A DNA stretch of 64,000 nt from Sanguinoderma infundibulare (GCA_032821775.1 JAVLRN010000008.1:310001-374000), one strand, 5' to 3'; shown: positions 1-10,770, counted from the first letter of the stretch. Numbers and translations are program-made. Notes: a model not told the origin generated them from the letters alone.

Positions 1-79
1 AGATACAATGATCACCTCAAGTAGGTAAAGAATGGTATGTATCACGATCAATTCTGCACGTATCTGTTCGCGAAAGAGC

Positions 80-114
80 TCGTTGGGACCGCATTCGTAA
101 TGCGGTTCCAACGA
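80..114. repeat. hairpin, ~17 bp arms
   Basis: The arms starting CTCGTTGGGACCGCATT and AATGCGGTTCCAACGAG are complementary apart from one G/A position, around a 3-nt CGT loop. No transposase or RNA family is recognised. Confidence 0.6.
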
Positions 115-145
115 GACCTTCACCATAGGAATCTGTCCATCCGTT

Positions 146-201
146 CCCGAGATATGCTGATCCTCTCCTCCTACCAGGAGGACAGGTGGGCATATCTCGG
201 G
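146..201. repeat. composite hairpin with perfect 12 bp outer arms
   Basis: CCCGAGATATGC at 146-157 is perfectly complementary to GCATATCTCGGG at 190-201. Inside the loop TCCTCC (166-171) can pair with GGAGGA (177-182). This second foldback lies 30 bp from the first. Confidence 0.6.
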
Positions 202-775
202 ATTGAGACCTCCTATTTGCATCTTTTTTGTTGCTACCAATATATACATGTCTTCAGAGCATGGAAACCTCCATTTGTGGTCGCTGTGTCACCTGTATGG
301 ATTCCAGGAAGGTGAGTCCTGTATTCCGGTGCTTATCTCATTCTCACCAAGATATCTCTGTCCCACATTGCGTCCCCTCGGATTTCTATACCTCATCTGA
401 AAGCCATGATTCAGGGCTTTCCAATGAGCCTCATAACGCCTGTGTCCAATTGATAGAACAGCCAGTATTCCAGTACCTTTCTCCTCCCCCCTGTGTGCCT
501 AATATTTCGCATACAGCTCTCCCAAATGGTTACCAATCATCATGTACTATACCCCATTAGAAGCAGGCAATATACTGCTTTCAAACAGGTCAAAATTGAC
601 CAAAATCGACCAGGAACTCGCCAAGATATGGATTTCAGAGCGCAGGAGCTAGCTTAAGGCAGCCACAACCCAATGCAATGCTACCTGGACACTATACAGC
701 CATCCGGGCTCTAAAAATGTATGTTTCCCTCAGCATTTCATGACATAGAGTAAGCCAATGCAAGCAATGTAAAAT

Positions 776-849
776 CTTGTTGGCGCAGTGGTTACTTGTG
801 GTGACTGTTTGGTGTGACTGCGGGGGTTCGAATCCTGAGCTTGCTTTTT
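776..849 (+). repeat. tRNA-derived SINE head or tRNA pseudogene
   Basis: A consensus pol III A box (TGGCGCAGTGG) is followed about 45 bp later by a perfect B box (GGTTCGAATCC) and then by a T-run near 844-849. The flanks do not form a convincing acceptor stem, so I read it as a SINE head or decayed tRNA rather than a working tRNA. Confidence 0.5.
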
Positions 850-933
850 TAAAAGCCATTAATTGATTGGGCAATTGCATGCTCAGGCGAGCAGTGGTGA
901 TGCGAGCAAGCATACAGATTGGCGCTGTGTCTG

Positions 934-1075
934 GATGCATCTGTTCTACTCGACTTACCGTGTATCATTGGATGCATCCATTATGCACAGTAAGTTGTGT
1001 AGGAGGGATGCATCCATCATCCATGTTCAGATGCATCCCTAGAGTGGATGAGCACCACTAGGGATGCATCCCTAC
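934..1075. repeat. cluster of GGATGCATCC palindromes
   Basis: Within about 140 bp the self-complementary octamer GATGCATC occurs five times, mostly extended to GGATGCATCC or AGGGATGCATCCCT. Spacing is irregular, so this is neither a CRISPR array nor a regular satellite. Function unknown. Confidence 0.55.
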
Positions 1076-2177
1076 TACTGAATACCTACCACTATGGGGG
1101 ACAACTACATGCAGTAGTCACACATACTTACCTGGCTAGAGAGGAAGAGAGGCTTGTAGAGACGAGTGAGGAGAAGAGCAGGAAGAGCTGTTGCTATTAG
1201 GGCCAATGGGGACCGTATATATACTACATGGGGGACTGTATTAGTAAGAACTATACAGTACCAGACTGCACTGCCAGTACACAGGTATGTAGGCAGTGCA
1301 TCACATAAAATGATCATGTGGAAGGCAGCTATACAGCACCTGTGCTGATATCTGTGTATGCAGCTATGCCATGCAACACTGTGCACGGCTATGTGCATTC
1401 AACATGTAGGGGGCATCCGAGCCATTGTGGGTCTTGTTGGACCTTTCGCTGCACTGTGAGTGTCCCTTTCAAAATGTCTGACAGGGTAGTTTTGCACCTC
1501 TAACCTCTGACCTCTGGTGTGTCTGAAATTGGTCTGAATTTATCTGAAAACATCTGAAAATGTCTGAAACATCTGTGACAGATGTCTCAGAACTCCTGGG
1601 AATTTCTGATGAATGCATAGCTACAACTTGTCCCCATTACAATATATGCCCAATGATACACCAGGACCTCCCGTTAACTTCCTGGGAAGCGCGACCTGAA
1701 CGTTGGAACGCTTGTACGGGCAATATCCCGGGCCGGCGACCCCGTAGATGGACTCTGCCTGCGGAACTTCCTTGGCGAAGCGGTCTGCCCTCGCCCCTCA
1801 ACGGCTCTGGTTCTTCTATCCCGTTGGGCGACACGACACTCGACGACTCGGAGGCCGAATGTGTAGAAAACAAGGACAGTCTTGGTTGAGTCAAGGCGTG
1901 ACACGCCCGTCTCGGCACCGCTCGGCCTTCAACCTTCCCAACTTTGTCACATGTATTCGCTTCGTATGGAGCTGCGCACCCCACACCCCACCGTGATATG
2001 TATGCGACGGTAGATGACGGTAGGATGTTAACAAGCAGATGGTCAAGTCAAACTTCAAGACGGGAGCGCGTGCCGTCGAGTATCCCACCACGGGTGATCG
2101 TGACTCTCACCGACTCAACATCCGCTATCCGCGTTTCGATCGGGACGTGTTTCTCAGGGGCGCCACCCGGGCACTAA

Positions 2178-2183
2178 TATAAA
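2178..2183 (+). promoter_or_regulatory. TATA box of kinase copy A
   Basis: TATAAA lies 50 bp upstream of the ATG at 2233. The same box is kept in copy B (minus strand, 31718-31723). Confidence 0.5.
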
Positions 2184-2232
2184 CCACCTTGACCGTCGTG
2201 AATCTCTTCGCACTCCAACACGCTCACCAAGA

Positions 2233-3325
2233 ATGGACGGACGACGAATGCGGTTGATATTCCAGCCCACTGCGGTAGGTTCTGGTGCCTACGGTACGTG
2301 GTGCATATGTGCCCAGTACGCAACCGTTGACCGATTTGCCCAGGTCAAGTCTTTCGGGCTCTCACACAAAACGAGCCATCCACCAGAATCGTCGCCCTCA
2401 AGAAGATCCACATTACGGACTACGTCAAGCACCTCCTCCTCCTTCACGAGGCTGCTGCGCTAGTGCGCCTTCGAGGTTCGTTCTTGAACTCTCTTCCCCA
2501 CTCCTCGTATAGGGGCCCATGGCTGACGCGTTCATGTTATAGGGCACCAGAGCATCCCAGAGGTGTATGGATGGGGGCGATCCCAGTACTTCGAGTACCT
2601 TTCGATGGAGCTTCTCGGACCAGATCTCTACTGGTGGTTCCTCAGAAAGAAGAAGCCCCTGACGTACCGGAACCTGGTTGCAATCGCGTGTCAGATGGTA
2701 TGTCGCTCATTCTCCATAAACAGGCCATCGTGTACTGATGCTACAACATTGTGCCAGCTCGACGTCCTCGAACACGTCCACTCGCACCGCATCGTCCACT
2801 GCGACATCAAGCCGGCGAACATCCTGCTCGGACGCGGCGACAAGAAGTCGCAGGTTTTCTTGACCGACTTTGGCCTCTCTCTCCCATTCACTCCGGGTAA
2901 CGTAACTGCAACGACACGAACTCGAGGGACGCCTACATATGCCAGCATCAACAACCAACTCCACGAGCGTGAGTAAAATCGAAATTCGAATTGGATCAAT
3001 GCCGAGGCTGACCTTTGCTTCCCTAGCTTTATACCCCGGCGACGATCTTGAGTCTCTCGGGTATACCCTCATCGAGGTGCTTAAATGGCGCTTGCCCTGG
3101 AGCTGCATGTCCTGCGATGAGGCTCTCGCCGCCAAGCAGGAGTGGACCGGGGAGCGCTACATAGCGTGGGGCTGCCCAGACGTCTTCGGTTTGTTCTTAG
3201 ACTACGTCCGGAGCCTCAACGGCGAGACACCTGACTACGCCTGCTGGATACAGCGCTTCCGTTCCACTGTCGACGTTCTGCCCCCCTCCGCCGCGGACGG
3301 CGGGTCTCCGTACCGACCTGCGTGA
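2233..3325 (+). CDS. CK1-like protein kinase, copy A, C-terminally truncated
   Basis: A casein kinase 1-like Ser/Thr kinase in five exons; introns are at about 2294-2343, 2476-2542, 2698-2757 and 2969-3026. The spliced product shows the glycine loop GSGAYG, the VALKK lysine, a catalytic loop HCDIKPAN (Cys in place of the Arg of HRD), DFGLS, and the CK1 hallmarks GTPTYASIN and GDDLESLGY. The start is the first ATG after a TATA box and is shared with copy B. Relative to copy B a net 2 bp loss near 3300 shifts the frame, so translation ends at 3325 soon after the kinase core. The tail that would follow is still open in another frame (3327-3845). Whether the HCD variant phosphorylates substrate is unknown. 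Confidence 0.85.
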
Positions 3326-3326
3326 C

Positions 3327-3845
3327 GTGGACAACCCTTTTCCGCGCGTTTTGGACAGCACAAGGCTTTGGTCCCCCACGCGTCCGTCGCAGTCTCTGTC
3401 TTCTCGGGTTTCCGCGTCCTGGCCTTCTGTGCCCGGGAGCGAGCACGGCTTTTTGGCCAACTCGTCGTGGCAGGAGCCGGTTACCCTCGACCAGTCCAGC
3501 GTTCGGGACGAGATAGATGTGGTCCGGCGGCAGCTGGCGCTGATAGATGCACCGCCGACCACGACGCGAAGCAGCCTTTGTAAGCGATGTGCTCCGGAGG
3601 TGATGAGGGACTTCGATGACCCCGTCGGGGAGAGGGTTGTGAAGCAGGACGAGCAGGGGACGGGCGACAGCGATGCAGACGGTCACAGCAGCTACCCCAT
3701 CAGTGGCCCCGTGAGTCCGGGTCATGACAGCGCGGGTGAGGTTGTAGACCCTGAAGAGGTCACGATGAGGATGCGCCAGTATTATCTACGCTTCAACGAC
3801 CAGTTCAGGCAGTACTTCGATCCCGAGTACGATTACCAGATGTAA
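3327..3845 (+). pseudogene. detached C-terminal tail of kinase copy A
   Basis: This open stretch encodes the equivalent of the last ~175 residues of copy B (starting MDNPFPRVLD and ending YDYQM), but it is out of frame with the copy A kinase domain. It is Ser/Pro/Asp-rich with no named domain. The long uninterrupted frame suggests the frameshift is recent. Confidence 0.75.
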
Positions 3846-3904
3846 GAGGAGTTATACCCGATGTTACTATCATGGTCGAATAGTGTGCTGTACTTCACGG
3901 AAAG

Positions 3905-4144
3905 ATGTCTCGTTGCGTTCGTCGTAAGCCTCCATCTCAATACCGGAGGCCTCGGCGCGCGGTCGGCGGGGACAGAGTGCGCCATGGACTGTTTCTCGGA
4001 CTTGTCGAGTACGACGAGGATGATGATAAGCGTCGTGTACAAGCCCTACGGGACCGACCCCACGGAGCCGCTGTGAATTGGTTAGTACATAGATGTGGGC
4101 TGGGGCGGAGGCTTACCACGAATGCCACAAGGCGAAGGTATTGA
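3905..4144 (+). other. small ORF kept in both duplicated blocks
   Basis: A 79-codon frame beginning MSRCVRRKPP follows the kinase. The same frame is present in copy B (minus, start near 29990) with an in-frame 6 bp indel, and it runs further there. In copy A it stops at TGA where copy B has CGA. It may only be 3' flanking DNA. Confidence 0.25.
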
Positions 4145-4172
4145 TGTTATTTTTTGCAAAGAAGATCGGCAC

Positions 4173-4210
4173 CTGATAAACGGGCTTAATTCAGTAGTGT
4201 TTGGGTAATA
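4173..4210 (+). repeat. 38 bp inverted repeat, left copy
   Basis: This sequence starts CTGATAAACGGGCTTAATTC. Its reverse complement is at 9497-9534 with one mismatch in 38. The left copy lies at the edge of the duplicated kinase block; the pair brackets the nug1 gene. Confidence 0.75.
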
Positions 4211-5362
4211 AAAACACGGCGCATATACCCCACTGAACGATGTAGCCAGGCATGCGCAGGCGGCCCGCGTCGTGCCAATCGTCCACAGAGAGCGCGGATA
4301 GCAGTAAAAGGGAAGAGACGAGATGAAAGTAATTCACTCACCGTGTCCCGCCCGACCTTTCCCCTAATCAATAGCATCCAGCATATCCTCTACGGCGCAT
4401 ATGTGATGATGACATCGTACTCGGCGGATCTGTCGACCTGGCGGACGTGATGCAAGAATCCAGTGGTGGAATGGCGGGACTCGGCAGTAACCTGAAAGAT
4501 ACAAGCCAAAGGTACACAGACGTCGTTGTACACGCGCGGATGGGGTGGGCGGTGCGAATGGCGGACACAATGCTCATGGCTTGAAGTGAAACTCGACAAT
4601 ACTCACCAATCTCGCTAAATTCATGGATTGGAGTGACTAATACGGGTATGGTTGCGGCCAAACACGCGCATACGATCTGACAATACTATTGATGATACAA
4701 CACTGAAACCAAGAATGAGGCGAGGATGCGTCGCAAAGAACGACAACTCACAGATTTACGTTAACTTCCTTATCCTTCTTCTCTATCCAAAGGCCTGTTA
4801 ATCTGCGGGTGCCTTTAGCATTGGCGGGTGAGCACTGGGCTCGGTGCTCTGGATGAGGGGCTCTCGCTCATCCGGAAAGGTTTCGAGCGAGGGTCGTCGT
4901 CTGCATGAGCATAGGTTTTCTGTGCATGCATGTCCTTTGACAGGAGTCAGTACTATGCGCTGTTCACGAATGTGGGAGACAGCAAGAGCAGTACTCACGG
5001 ATACTTAGGAAATCAAGACAGATACCCAGAGAGACGTCATAGCATGCGACGAGTATGACAGCGCAGCAGCTCCCTACTGGATCGTCTGACATGGCAATAG
5101 TTGTGCGTGTGCGTGTGCGTCGTCTGGGTCAAAAGGTGAGGGTGGTAAGCAAGGATGAGCGTGTCCGACGACGTTCCCCACGAGTGCTTCGCCATGGCCG
5201 TGAGCAAAGGAGCATTAGCCGATCAGACGCCCACGGTGCTCTGGCACGGAAGCTCGGTCCGGTCCCAAGGTGCCCCTAAGATAGGGTTATGGAACGATTT
5301 TACGCCTCGTCCAGTGCAGTAGACAGTGTCCATCCATCACCATCTCCCCATTTCAGCCCACC
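4211..5362. other. intergenic, no recognisable gene
   Basis: Short frames occur on the minus strand (for example 4368-4661 and 4798-4998) with possible splice sites, but no domain is recognised. A short GTGCGT microsatellite lies at about 5102-5125. A decayed minus-strand gene is possible but unsupported. Confidence 0.4.
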
Positions 5363-8300
5363 ATGGCGCCAAATAGTGCGTAGTGTACCTCTCAGGCACA
5401 CCGTTTACTCATACGCAAGCAGAACATCGAAAACTCGACGTCCCGACCAGGTCCAGTGAGTGCCTTGCCTGCACATCTTCACCGATGGCTGATCACCTCC
5501 CGCGCAGAGCTCAAGAAAGACCCTGGCGTCCCGCGTCTGCCCAGCTTGAAGGCTCGAAATGCGAGCAAACATCTCCAGCCAGTATGTCTATGCTGCGATC
5601 CCTCCACACACCTTGGCTCATCCGCCGTCCGACCGTAGCCGCCTCGGGCGGATCCCGACAGTCAGATGGCCTCGGAACCGACCCTCTCCTCCCTCGCTGC
5701 TCTCGCTGCGTCATCTTCAACCGTGGACGACGAAGCGTACTCAGCAGATCCGTCATCATTTCGCGGCGCTCCGAATACGAAGGAACAGCTCCGCCGGCAC
5801 TATGTCCGTGCGCTACACAAGGTCATCGACGAGGCCGACATCATCGTCCTCGTTCTAGACGCTCGAGATCCGGAGGGCTGCCGCAGTCGACTGGTGGAGG
5901 AGGAAGTGCGTCGGAGGGAGAGCGAGGGCAAACGTTTGGTCTTCGTGCTGAACAAAGTCGGTAAGTGAATCCATTCTCCGTCTGTTTTCTGCCCGCTTTC
6001 TGCCCGCGTTCCCTGCCCATGCACACATCGTCTCGGAACCAGAAGTTATAGAGAGGGCCTCATGTGTCCGCCTAGAACACCCTGCATGGAGGCACTCCCT
6101 ATGACCCGCAATAATCGAGCGTGGCGCACTCGCTTCCTATCAGAGCTGAGTGCCTTGAGAGCACTGTCGAGCGCGGGGAGGCCGGACGCTGAGGTGAAGA
6201 GCTTCGGAGCGGGCACGGCGAGGGAGTGTAGGAATGAGAGGCCTATGATTCCTGCACCGAGATCGTGTGCCGCGGTCGGGCGGAGTCGGAAGGGGAGGTG
6301 GCATCCGAGACTTATCGCTCTGGACACAGAGGGCATACTATCTAAGTATCGCTCTCTGCCGTACATTCTGTCGCCATCCTGATTGTCCTCCGATGCCAAT
6401 CGAAATGTGCAGAACAGACTGCGCTAACATCGACGCGGTTGCCATCGCACGTTTCCTATAACCTTCTCTCTCAATTTGCTATTACACCGAGTTCCTCGGG
6501 AGCCGTCTACACACCATTTTGCAAGTGGGTGGTTTAATAAACCGAGCCCACCTGGAAGAGGGCGGCAAGGTCCGGGGCCGATGATCCGCAGTGAAACACG
6601 ACGATGGGGAGCGCTCTGCGGGCAAAATATGCATGACGGTGCAATAGTCGGCCATGGGGAACTGGGCCCCCGAGGCGGGGGCGACTGTCGCGCCCCGAGT
6701 TCCCTGTAAGACGGAAAACGCAGGAGTAGGGAGCAAGGTAAGAGAGGTCTTAATAACTACTGAGTGTCCCGCCGCCACCGGCCCTGGGGCTCCTCGCGGA
6801 GAACGCTCGCATCAGGGCGAGTGGACACGCGGTCGCTTCGATCGGTCCCCCAGTCACTTGCATCGGGGTCTGTGGGATAGCAGCGAGCCTTGAAAATATT
6901 TTTTCCTTCCCCATCCATTGCAAGCAGCGAAATTGTGAGTTTGAGTCCACAATTCTTCACCTACCATTCATGAGCATACGTATAGAAGCAGCCTATACTA
7001 AAGATCTATATGCCAAAACAGCGGCTCTGAAATTGAAGGACAGCGAATACATCGCGGAAAGGCAACGAAGAGACGCGACCCACCCTCTTGCATGTAGGCT
7101 CGGTTTATTAAATCGCCCACTTGCAAAAGGGTGTGTAGACTCTACTCCTCAACCCAGATCTCGATTCATCAGCGCGCTACTCCGTGTTGCAATGTTCATT
7201 GTTCTCGCGGTCTCCGTGTCTTTTGGGGTTATATTTCAAACTGACTGGTTTCAAGGCGGGGCCCAAATCGTCCATGCCTCCGTTCTCGCTTATCCTCGCT
7301 TGATTCAAACGTATACTAACCAAAGGACTGCAGACCTTGTCCCCCGCGACAATGCCCAAGCCTGGCTCCGCTACCTCCGACACTCAACCCCCACACTCCC
7401 CTTCAAGTCCGCCTCCTCGCATCAGCGTACCAACCTCTCGTCTTCGACCGCGCCCGCCCTCCTCCGCTTGCTCAAAGCGTACAAGCCCACAGCGCAGAGC
7501 ATCACCGTTGGCATCGTCGGCTACCCCAACGTCGGTAAAAGCAGTCTCATCAACTCCCTAAAGCGCTCCAAGGTGAACTTTCCACCACCCGTTCGCATGC
7601 TGCATGTAGTTAAATGCACTTCTTAATGCAGGTCTGCGCCGTTGCCGCACAGCCGGGTCACACCAAAGAGCTCCAGACGGTCCAGCTCGAGCGCGGCCTG
7701 CGCATCATCGACTCTCCTGGGGTCGTATTCGACATGGATGATTTCGACGATGGCAAGTCCTCCACGTCGGCAAAATCGAACCTCCTCCTGCGGAACGTCG
7801 TCAAGGTCGAGGACGTCCCCGACCCCGTCGCTCTAGTGGAAGAGATCCTCGCCCGCACCGATCCCGCGACGATGAAGAAGCTCTATAACGTCGAGGCCTT
7901 TTCCTCTCCACTCGAGTTCCTCACCATGCTCGCGCTGCTCACCGGACGCTTGCTGAAAGGCGGTACCCCCGACATTCTCGCGGCCGCGCGGCAGGTCCTG
8001 ACGGACTGGAACCACCAGAAGATACCGTACTTCTCGGAGCCGCCGAGCGTGCACCCGTCGCTCGTGCCGTCGACGGTGCCTGGTACGGGCGGGGCACAGG
8101 TTGCGCCTGGAGCGGAGAACGTCGGGCAGGCGCAGATCCTCACCGAGCTCTCGCGGCCGTTCCAACTCGAGGGCCTCTTCGGCCAGGCCGACGCCGGTGC
8201 GTTTGGCGGTGGCGGTGGCGGTGGCGGGGCGGGCGAGGGTGCGGACACGGTAATGGAGGACGACGCGGACGCGTTCATCCCGGACGCGGAGGAGTCGATG

Positions 8301-8773
8301 GATGAAGACGGGTGAGTGGCGCGCTCCTCTCCGGCTCAGTCGTCATCCCACAGGCCTGACAGGTAGCGGTGATTGTAACTTGTTACTTGATTGCCAGCAA
8401 GCAGATGGAGTCGGACGACCTCGCGCCGCGCATCCCCCGCAAGCGCTCCCGCAGCCCCTCCATCCTCCCCGTCTCCGTCTCCACCTCCGAAGCAGGGAAA
8501 CGCAGCGCGGCGACCGTCAGCGAGCGCGCGCGGCCCCCGGCGCCGAAGCGCCTCCGGCGGTCCCGCGACGTGCCGGACTACAACGCGCCCGTGGACGAGC
8601 ACGCGCGGCGGGCGATGGCGGGCGCGAACCCGCTGAGCAGGAAGGTGCTAAAGCAGGAGGCGAAGAAGGCGAGGCGGGCGGCGAACCGCGCCGCGCAGAG
8701 CGAGCGGATGCGCGCGGGGATGGAGGTGGACGACGACGCGGGCGTCGCGCTCGGGGCGACGTTCATGGGCTGA
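5363..8773 (+). CDS. nug1: nucleolar circularly permuted GTPase, Nug1/GNL3 (nucleostemin) family
   Basis: A YlqF/YawG-type GTPase of the Nug1/Grn1/GNL3 group, which acts in the nucleolus in maturation and export of pre-60S ribosomal subunits. The spliced start reads MAPNKHRKLDVPTR, followed by the conserved KKDPGVPRLPSL element. The GTPase motifs are permuted as expected: G4 NKVD (the Asp codon is split by the long intron), then G1 GYPNVGKSS and G3 DSPG. The tail is acidic, then basic, and ends FMG at 8773. Seven exons fit; introns end at about 5661-5665, 7333, 7631 and 8397. The intron 5961-7333 is 1373 bp, very long for this genome, because a TIR element sits inside it. All exons are open, so the gene looks functional. 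Confidence 0.92.
6498..7145. mobile_element. non-autonomous TIR element in the nug1 intron
   Basis: This 648 bp element is flanked by a perfect 5 bp duplication TCCTC (6493-6497 and 7146-7150). Its inner inverted repeats are about 45-60 bp (GTCTACACACC, then TTTTGCAAGTGGG, then TTTAATAAACCGAGCC) with a few mismatches. The outermost bases differ (GGGAGCC left, CTCTAC right). No transposase is encoded. A second family member is at 28446-29357. Confidence 0.8.
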
Positions 8774-9496
8774 GGCAGCGCAGGTAGGAGTGCGTATGCT
8801 TGAACTTGGTTCGGGTCGATGTGTACGTACGTACGTACCTCGCGGTGCGTTTACCAGTTACAGTTCGTCATGAGTGAGATAGTGAGATGCGGCCCGAGTC
8901 GATCTCCTCGCCGTGTGCTAAAGGCATCCAAGTCCAACACGCGCCATATGCCCCTTCCATGGCAGCGACGTGATAAGCCCTTCAATGCCAGCGGGTTACG
9001 ATTGACGATGATGCTCTCAGGTGAGCTCGGAAGCCTTGAAGGTAGAACTCGGTCCCCGTTTGCCTGCCGGGGCGTGGTCGAGCGTGTGCTCGCGGACGCA
9101 CTGAGAGGTGCGTTCAGTGCATTCGAAGATGAGGGTGACTATTGAATCCGACTTTCGCTCGTGAGTCCAGGTCTCGCTCATGTTTCACCTCGGTTGAGGA
9201 CATTATCGCTGCTATTGCAGATGTTTCCTTACGCTTTTTACGTTTCAATTTGTATCCCTCCTTCTATTGTGCTATTCATACAGCGCAAGACGAGAAAGTC
9301 GTCGTTCCGATTACGGTCCAACTACTTATATACGGAGAACAGATAAGATTGAACTGACTACGCGACTACACGTTTCAGTAGGCGCGGGGAACCTTTAATC
9401 GCTCTCAGATCACTCGGGTGCAGCGTGCACTCACGATGCAAGTTGATCGAGTCCGGGATCGCGTACTGTCTCCTCTGGGTAACGTACTGCCAGCTG
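8774..9496. other. intergenic, nug1 3' flank
   Basis: Nothing gene-like is seen. A short CGTACGTACGTAC run follows the nug1 stop near 8823. Confidence 0.4.
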
Positions 9497-9534
9497 TATT
9501 ACCCAAATACTACTGAATTAAGCCCGTTTATCAG
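9497..9534 (-). repeat. 38 bp inverted repeat, right copy
   Basis: Reverse-complement partner of 4173-4210 with 37 of 38 bases identical. No target-site duplication is evident beyond the pair. The sequence just outside also shares a weaker GATGTT...TTTTGCA pattern with the left copy, so the repeat may be longer than 38 bp. Confidence 0.75.
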
Positions 9535-9669
9535 TCTATGCAAAAACATCCATTGGGCAGGGCGGAAAGGTCTGGGATTACATCGCGCGCGAGGAGCCAG
9601 CGCGGGACAGGACTCCGGGCCGAACCGCGTCGCTACCGCTCTCTCGCGCGACCCGGAAGGGGGCCGAGC

Positions 9670-10770
9670 TCAAGCCAAGAGAGGAGCGAAAGGAAGAGCC
9701 GGAGGCTCGAAAGGTTGAGTGAGAGAATCGGCCCAGTGAAGGCGAGTCGACAAGTGGAGGATACGGTCACGGGAGACATCGATGTACAGCTTGTATGCAT
9801 CGCTGCGCCAGCGACCCAGTTGCTGGATCTCATGTTCAGAATAACCAACCGCCGCTGCGGATGAGGCGGCGCCGCGGCGGAAGCTGTGGCCGGAGTATTT
9901 ATTGCTGTCAAGCCCGAGGGAGGAAAGCGCTGTCTTCAAGCGGAGGATAAATGAGTCGCAGGTGAGCGGAGAGGCTGGCTCCAGCCCGGGAAACAGGGGA
10001 GATGAAGGAGGGCGGGGATCGAGGTCGAACAGGCTCTTGAGCGCAGCGACTGGACATGTTGCCGCGCCGGGTGCTGCTGCGACAAGAATAGTTACGCCCT
10101 TGCGGAAAGGATCTGTTTTGGAGGCGGGGAGTGACAGAAGAAAGTGTGTGGGGGACGAAGCATTGGGGACGAACTGGACACAGCCGCGGGACAGGTGGGT
10201 AGAGGGGTGATAAGCCGTGTTCTTTCCGACCGTGAATTCGCCGCAGCGCAGGAAGGCAGCAAATGCCATGGTGATAACTGCCTTAAAGGCGACGTCTTGA
10301 AGGTTGTCTGTGTGGATGGTGGCACACAGCCGTCGTAGGACGTCGATGGTGATCGGTAGCTTCGGATTGCGAGCTCGTTCCCCGTGGTACCGCTTGATTC
10401 CCCGGATGAGGCGTTGAACGACAGGAGATTCGCAAATCGTGAATGGGTAGCCGGCATCGACGTGGAGGGAACGAACACTGGTGAGGTAGCTTTTAATGGT
10501 TTTCGGTTGGAGGTTCCGAGTGCCAAGGGAGGCGATCCATTCCATGATGGCGAGCTGAGTGGCTGGTAGGAAGGACTTGTCTTCATTGAGGTAGGCGGGA
10601 TGGAGACGGATGAACTCGATGAACAATTTTTGACCAGTGCTGTAGGTTTTCCGGGTATTGGACGTGAGGCCGTGCCAGAGGTAATGGGCAACTTGTCGAG
10701 AGTACTGAGAGTGAGCTTCAAACCAGTGAGGTGGGGGAGTGGAGATGAGGGTTTCGGCGAAAGGTAGGGC
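9670..10770 (-). CDS. tyrosine recombinase of the YR retrotransposon
   Basis: A phage-integrase-fold recombinase that would insert a circular DNA intermediate. Visible residues are the first catalytic Arg in FLRCGEF, the H-x-x-R box in GHSFRRG and the nucleophilic Tyr in LYIDVSRD, preceded by LGRWRSDAYK. The N-terminal core-binding part (LWHGLTSNTRKTYSTGQ, then TIKSYLTSVRSLH) is in frame. The frame extends upstream of 10626 without a clear ATG and overlaps the end of the RNase H frame, so expression may need frameshifting or a spliced RNA. No stop interrupts the domain. Confidence 0.85.
   Translation of the reverse strand, partial: ALPFAETLISTPPPHWFEAHSQYSRQVAHYLWHGLTSNTRKTYSTGQKLFIEFIRLHPAYLNEDKSFLPATQLAIMEWIASLGTRNLQPKTIKSYLTSVRSLHVDAGYPFTICESPVVQRLIRGIKRYHGERARNPKLPITIDVLRRLCATIHTDNLQDVAFKAVITMAFAAFLRCGEFTVGKNTAYHPSTHLSRGCVQFVPNASSPTHFLLSLPASKTDPFRKGVTILVAAAPGAATCPVAALKSLFDLDPRPPSSPLFPGLEPASPLTCDSFILRLKTALSSLGLDSNKYSGHSFRRGAASSAAAVGYSEHEIQQLGRWRSDAYKLYIDVSRDRILHLSTRLHWADSLTQPFEPPALPFAPLLA

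Larger units (their letters stand above)
1..1600. other. repeat-rich intergenic segment
   Basis: I see no convincing gene here; the reading frames are short and show no domain. The segment holds two strong hairpins (80-115 and 146-201), a tRNA-like SINE head (about 776-849) and a cluster of GGATGCATCC palindromes (about 934-1075). It ends where the duplicated kinase block begins near 1612. It looks like accumulated transposon debris. Confidence 0.5.
1612..4172 (+). repeat. inverted segmental duplication, copy A
   Basis: This block matches the reverse complement of about 29725-32267 over promoter, coding exons, introns and 3' flank, at roughly 90% identity by eye with small indels. Homology starts near ATGCATAGCTACAACTTG and ends near 4170, just where a 38 bp inverted-repeat sequence begins. 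Conserved introns show that genomic DNA was duplicated, not a retrotransposed cDNA. Confidence 0.85.

Noticed and set aside
4368..4998. minus-strand multi-exon gene
   Set aside because: A few plausible splice sites and a C-terminal-looking end, but no recognisable domain or continuous structure.
8302..8787. 161-codon Arg/Ala-rich plus-strand frame
   Set aside because: It overlaps the last nug1 exon in another frame; composition is typical of a shadow frame.
4173..9534. KDZ- or Helitron-type capture of nug1
   Set aside because: The 38 bp repeats have no target duplication or transposase, and nug1 is a normal intron-rich host gene; kept only as an open finding.
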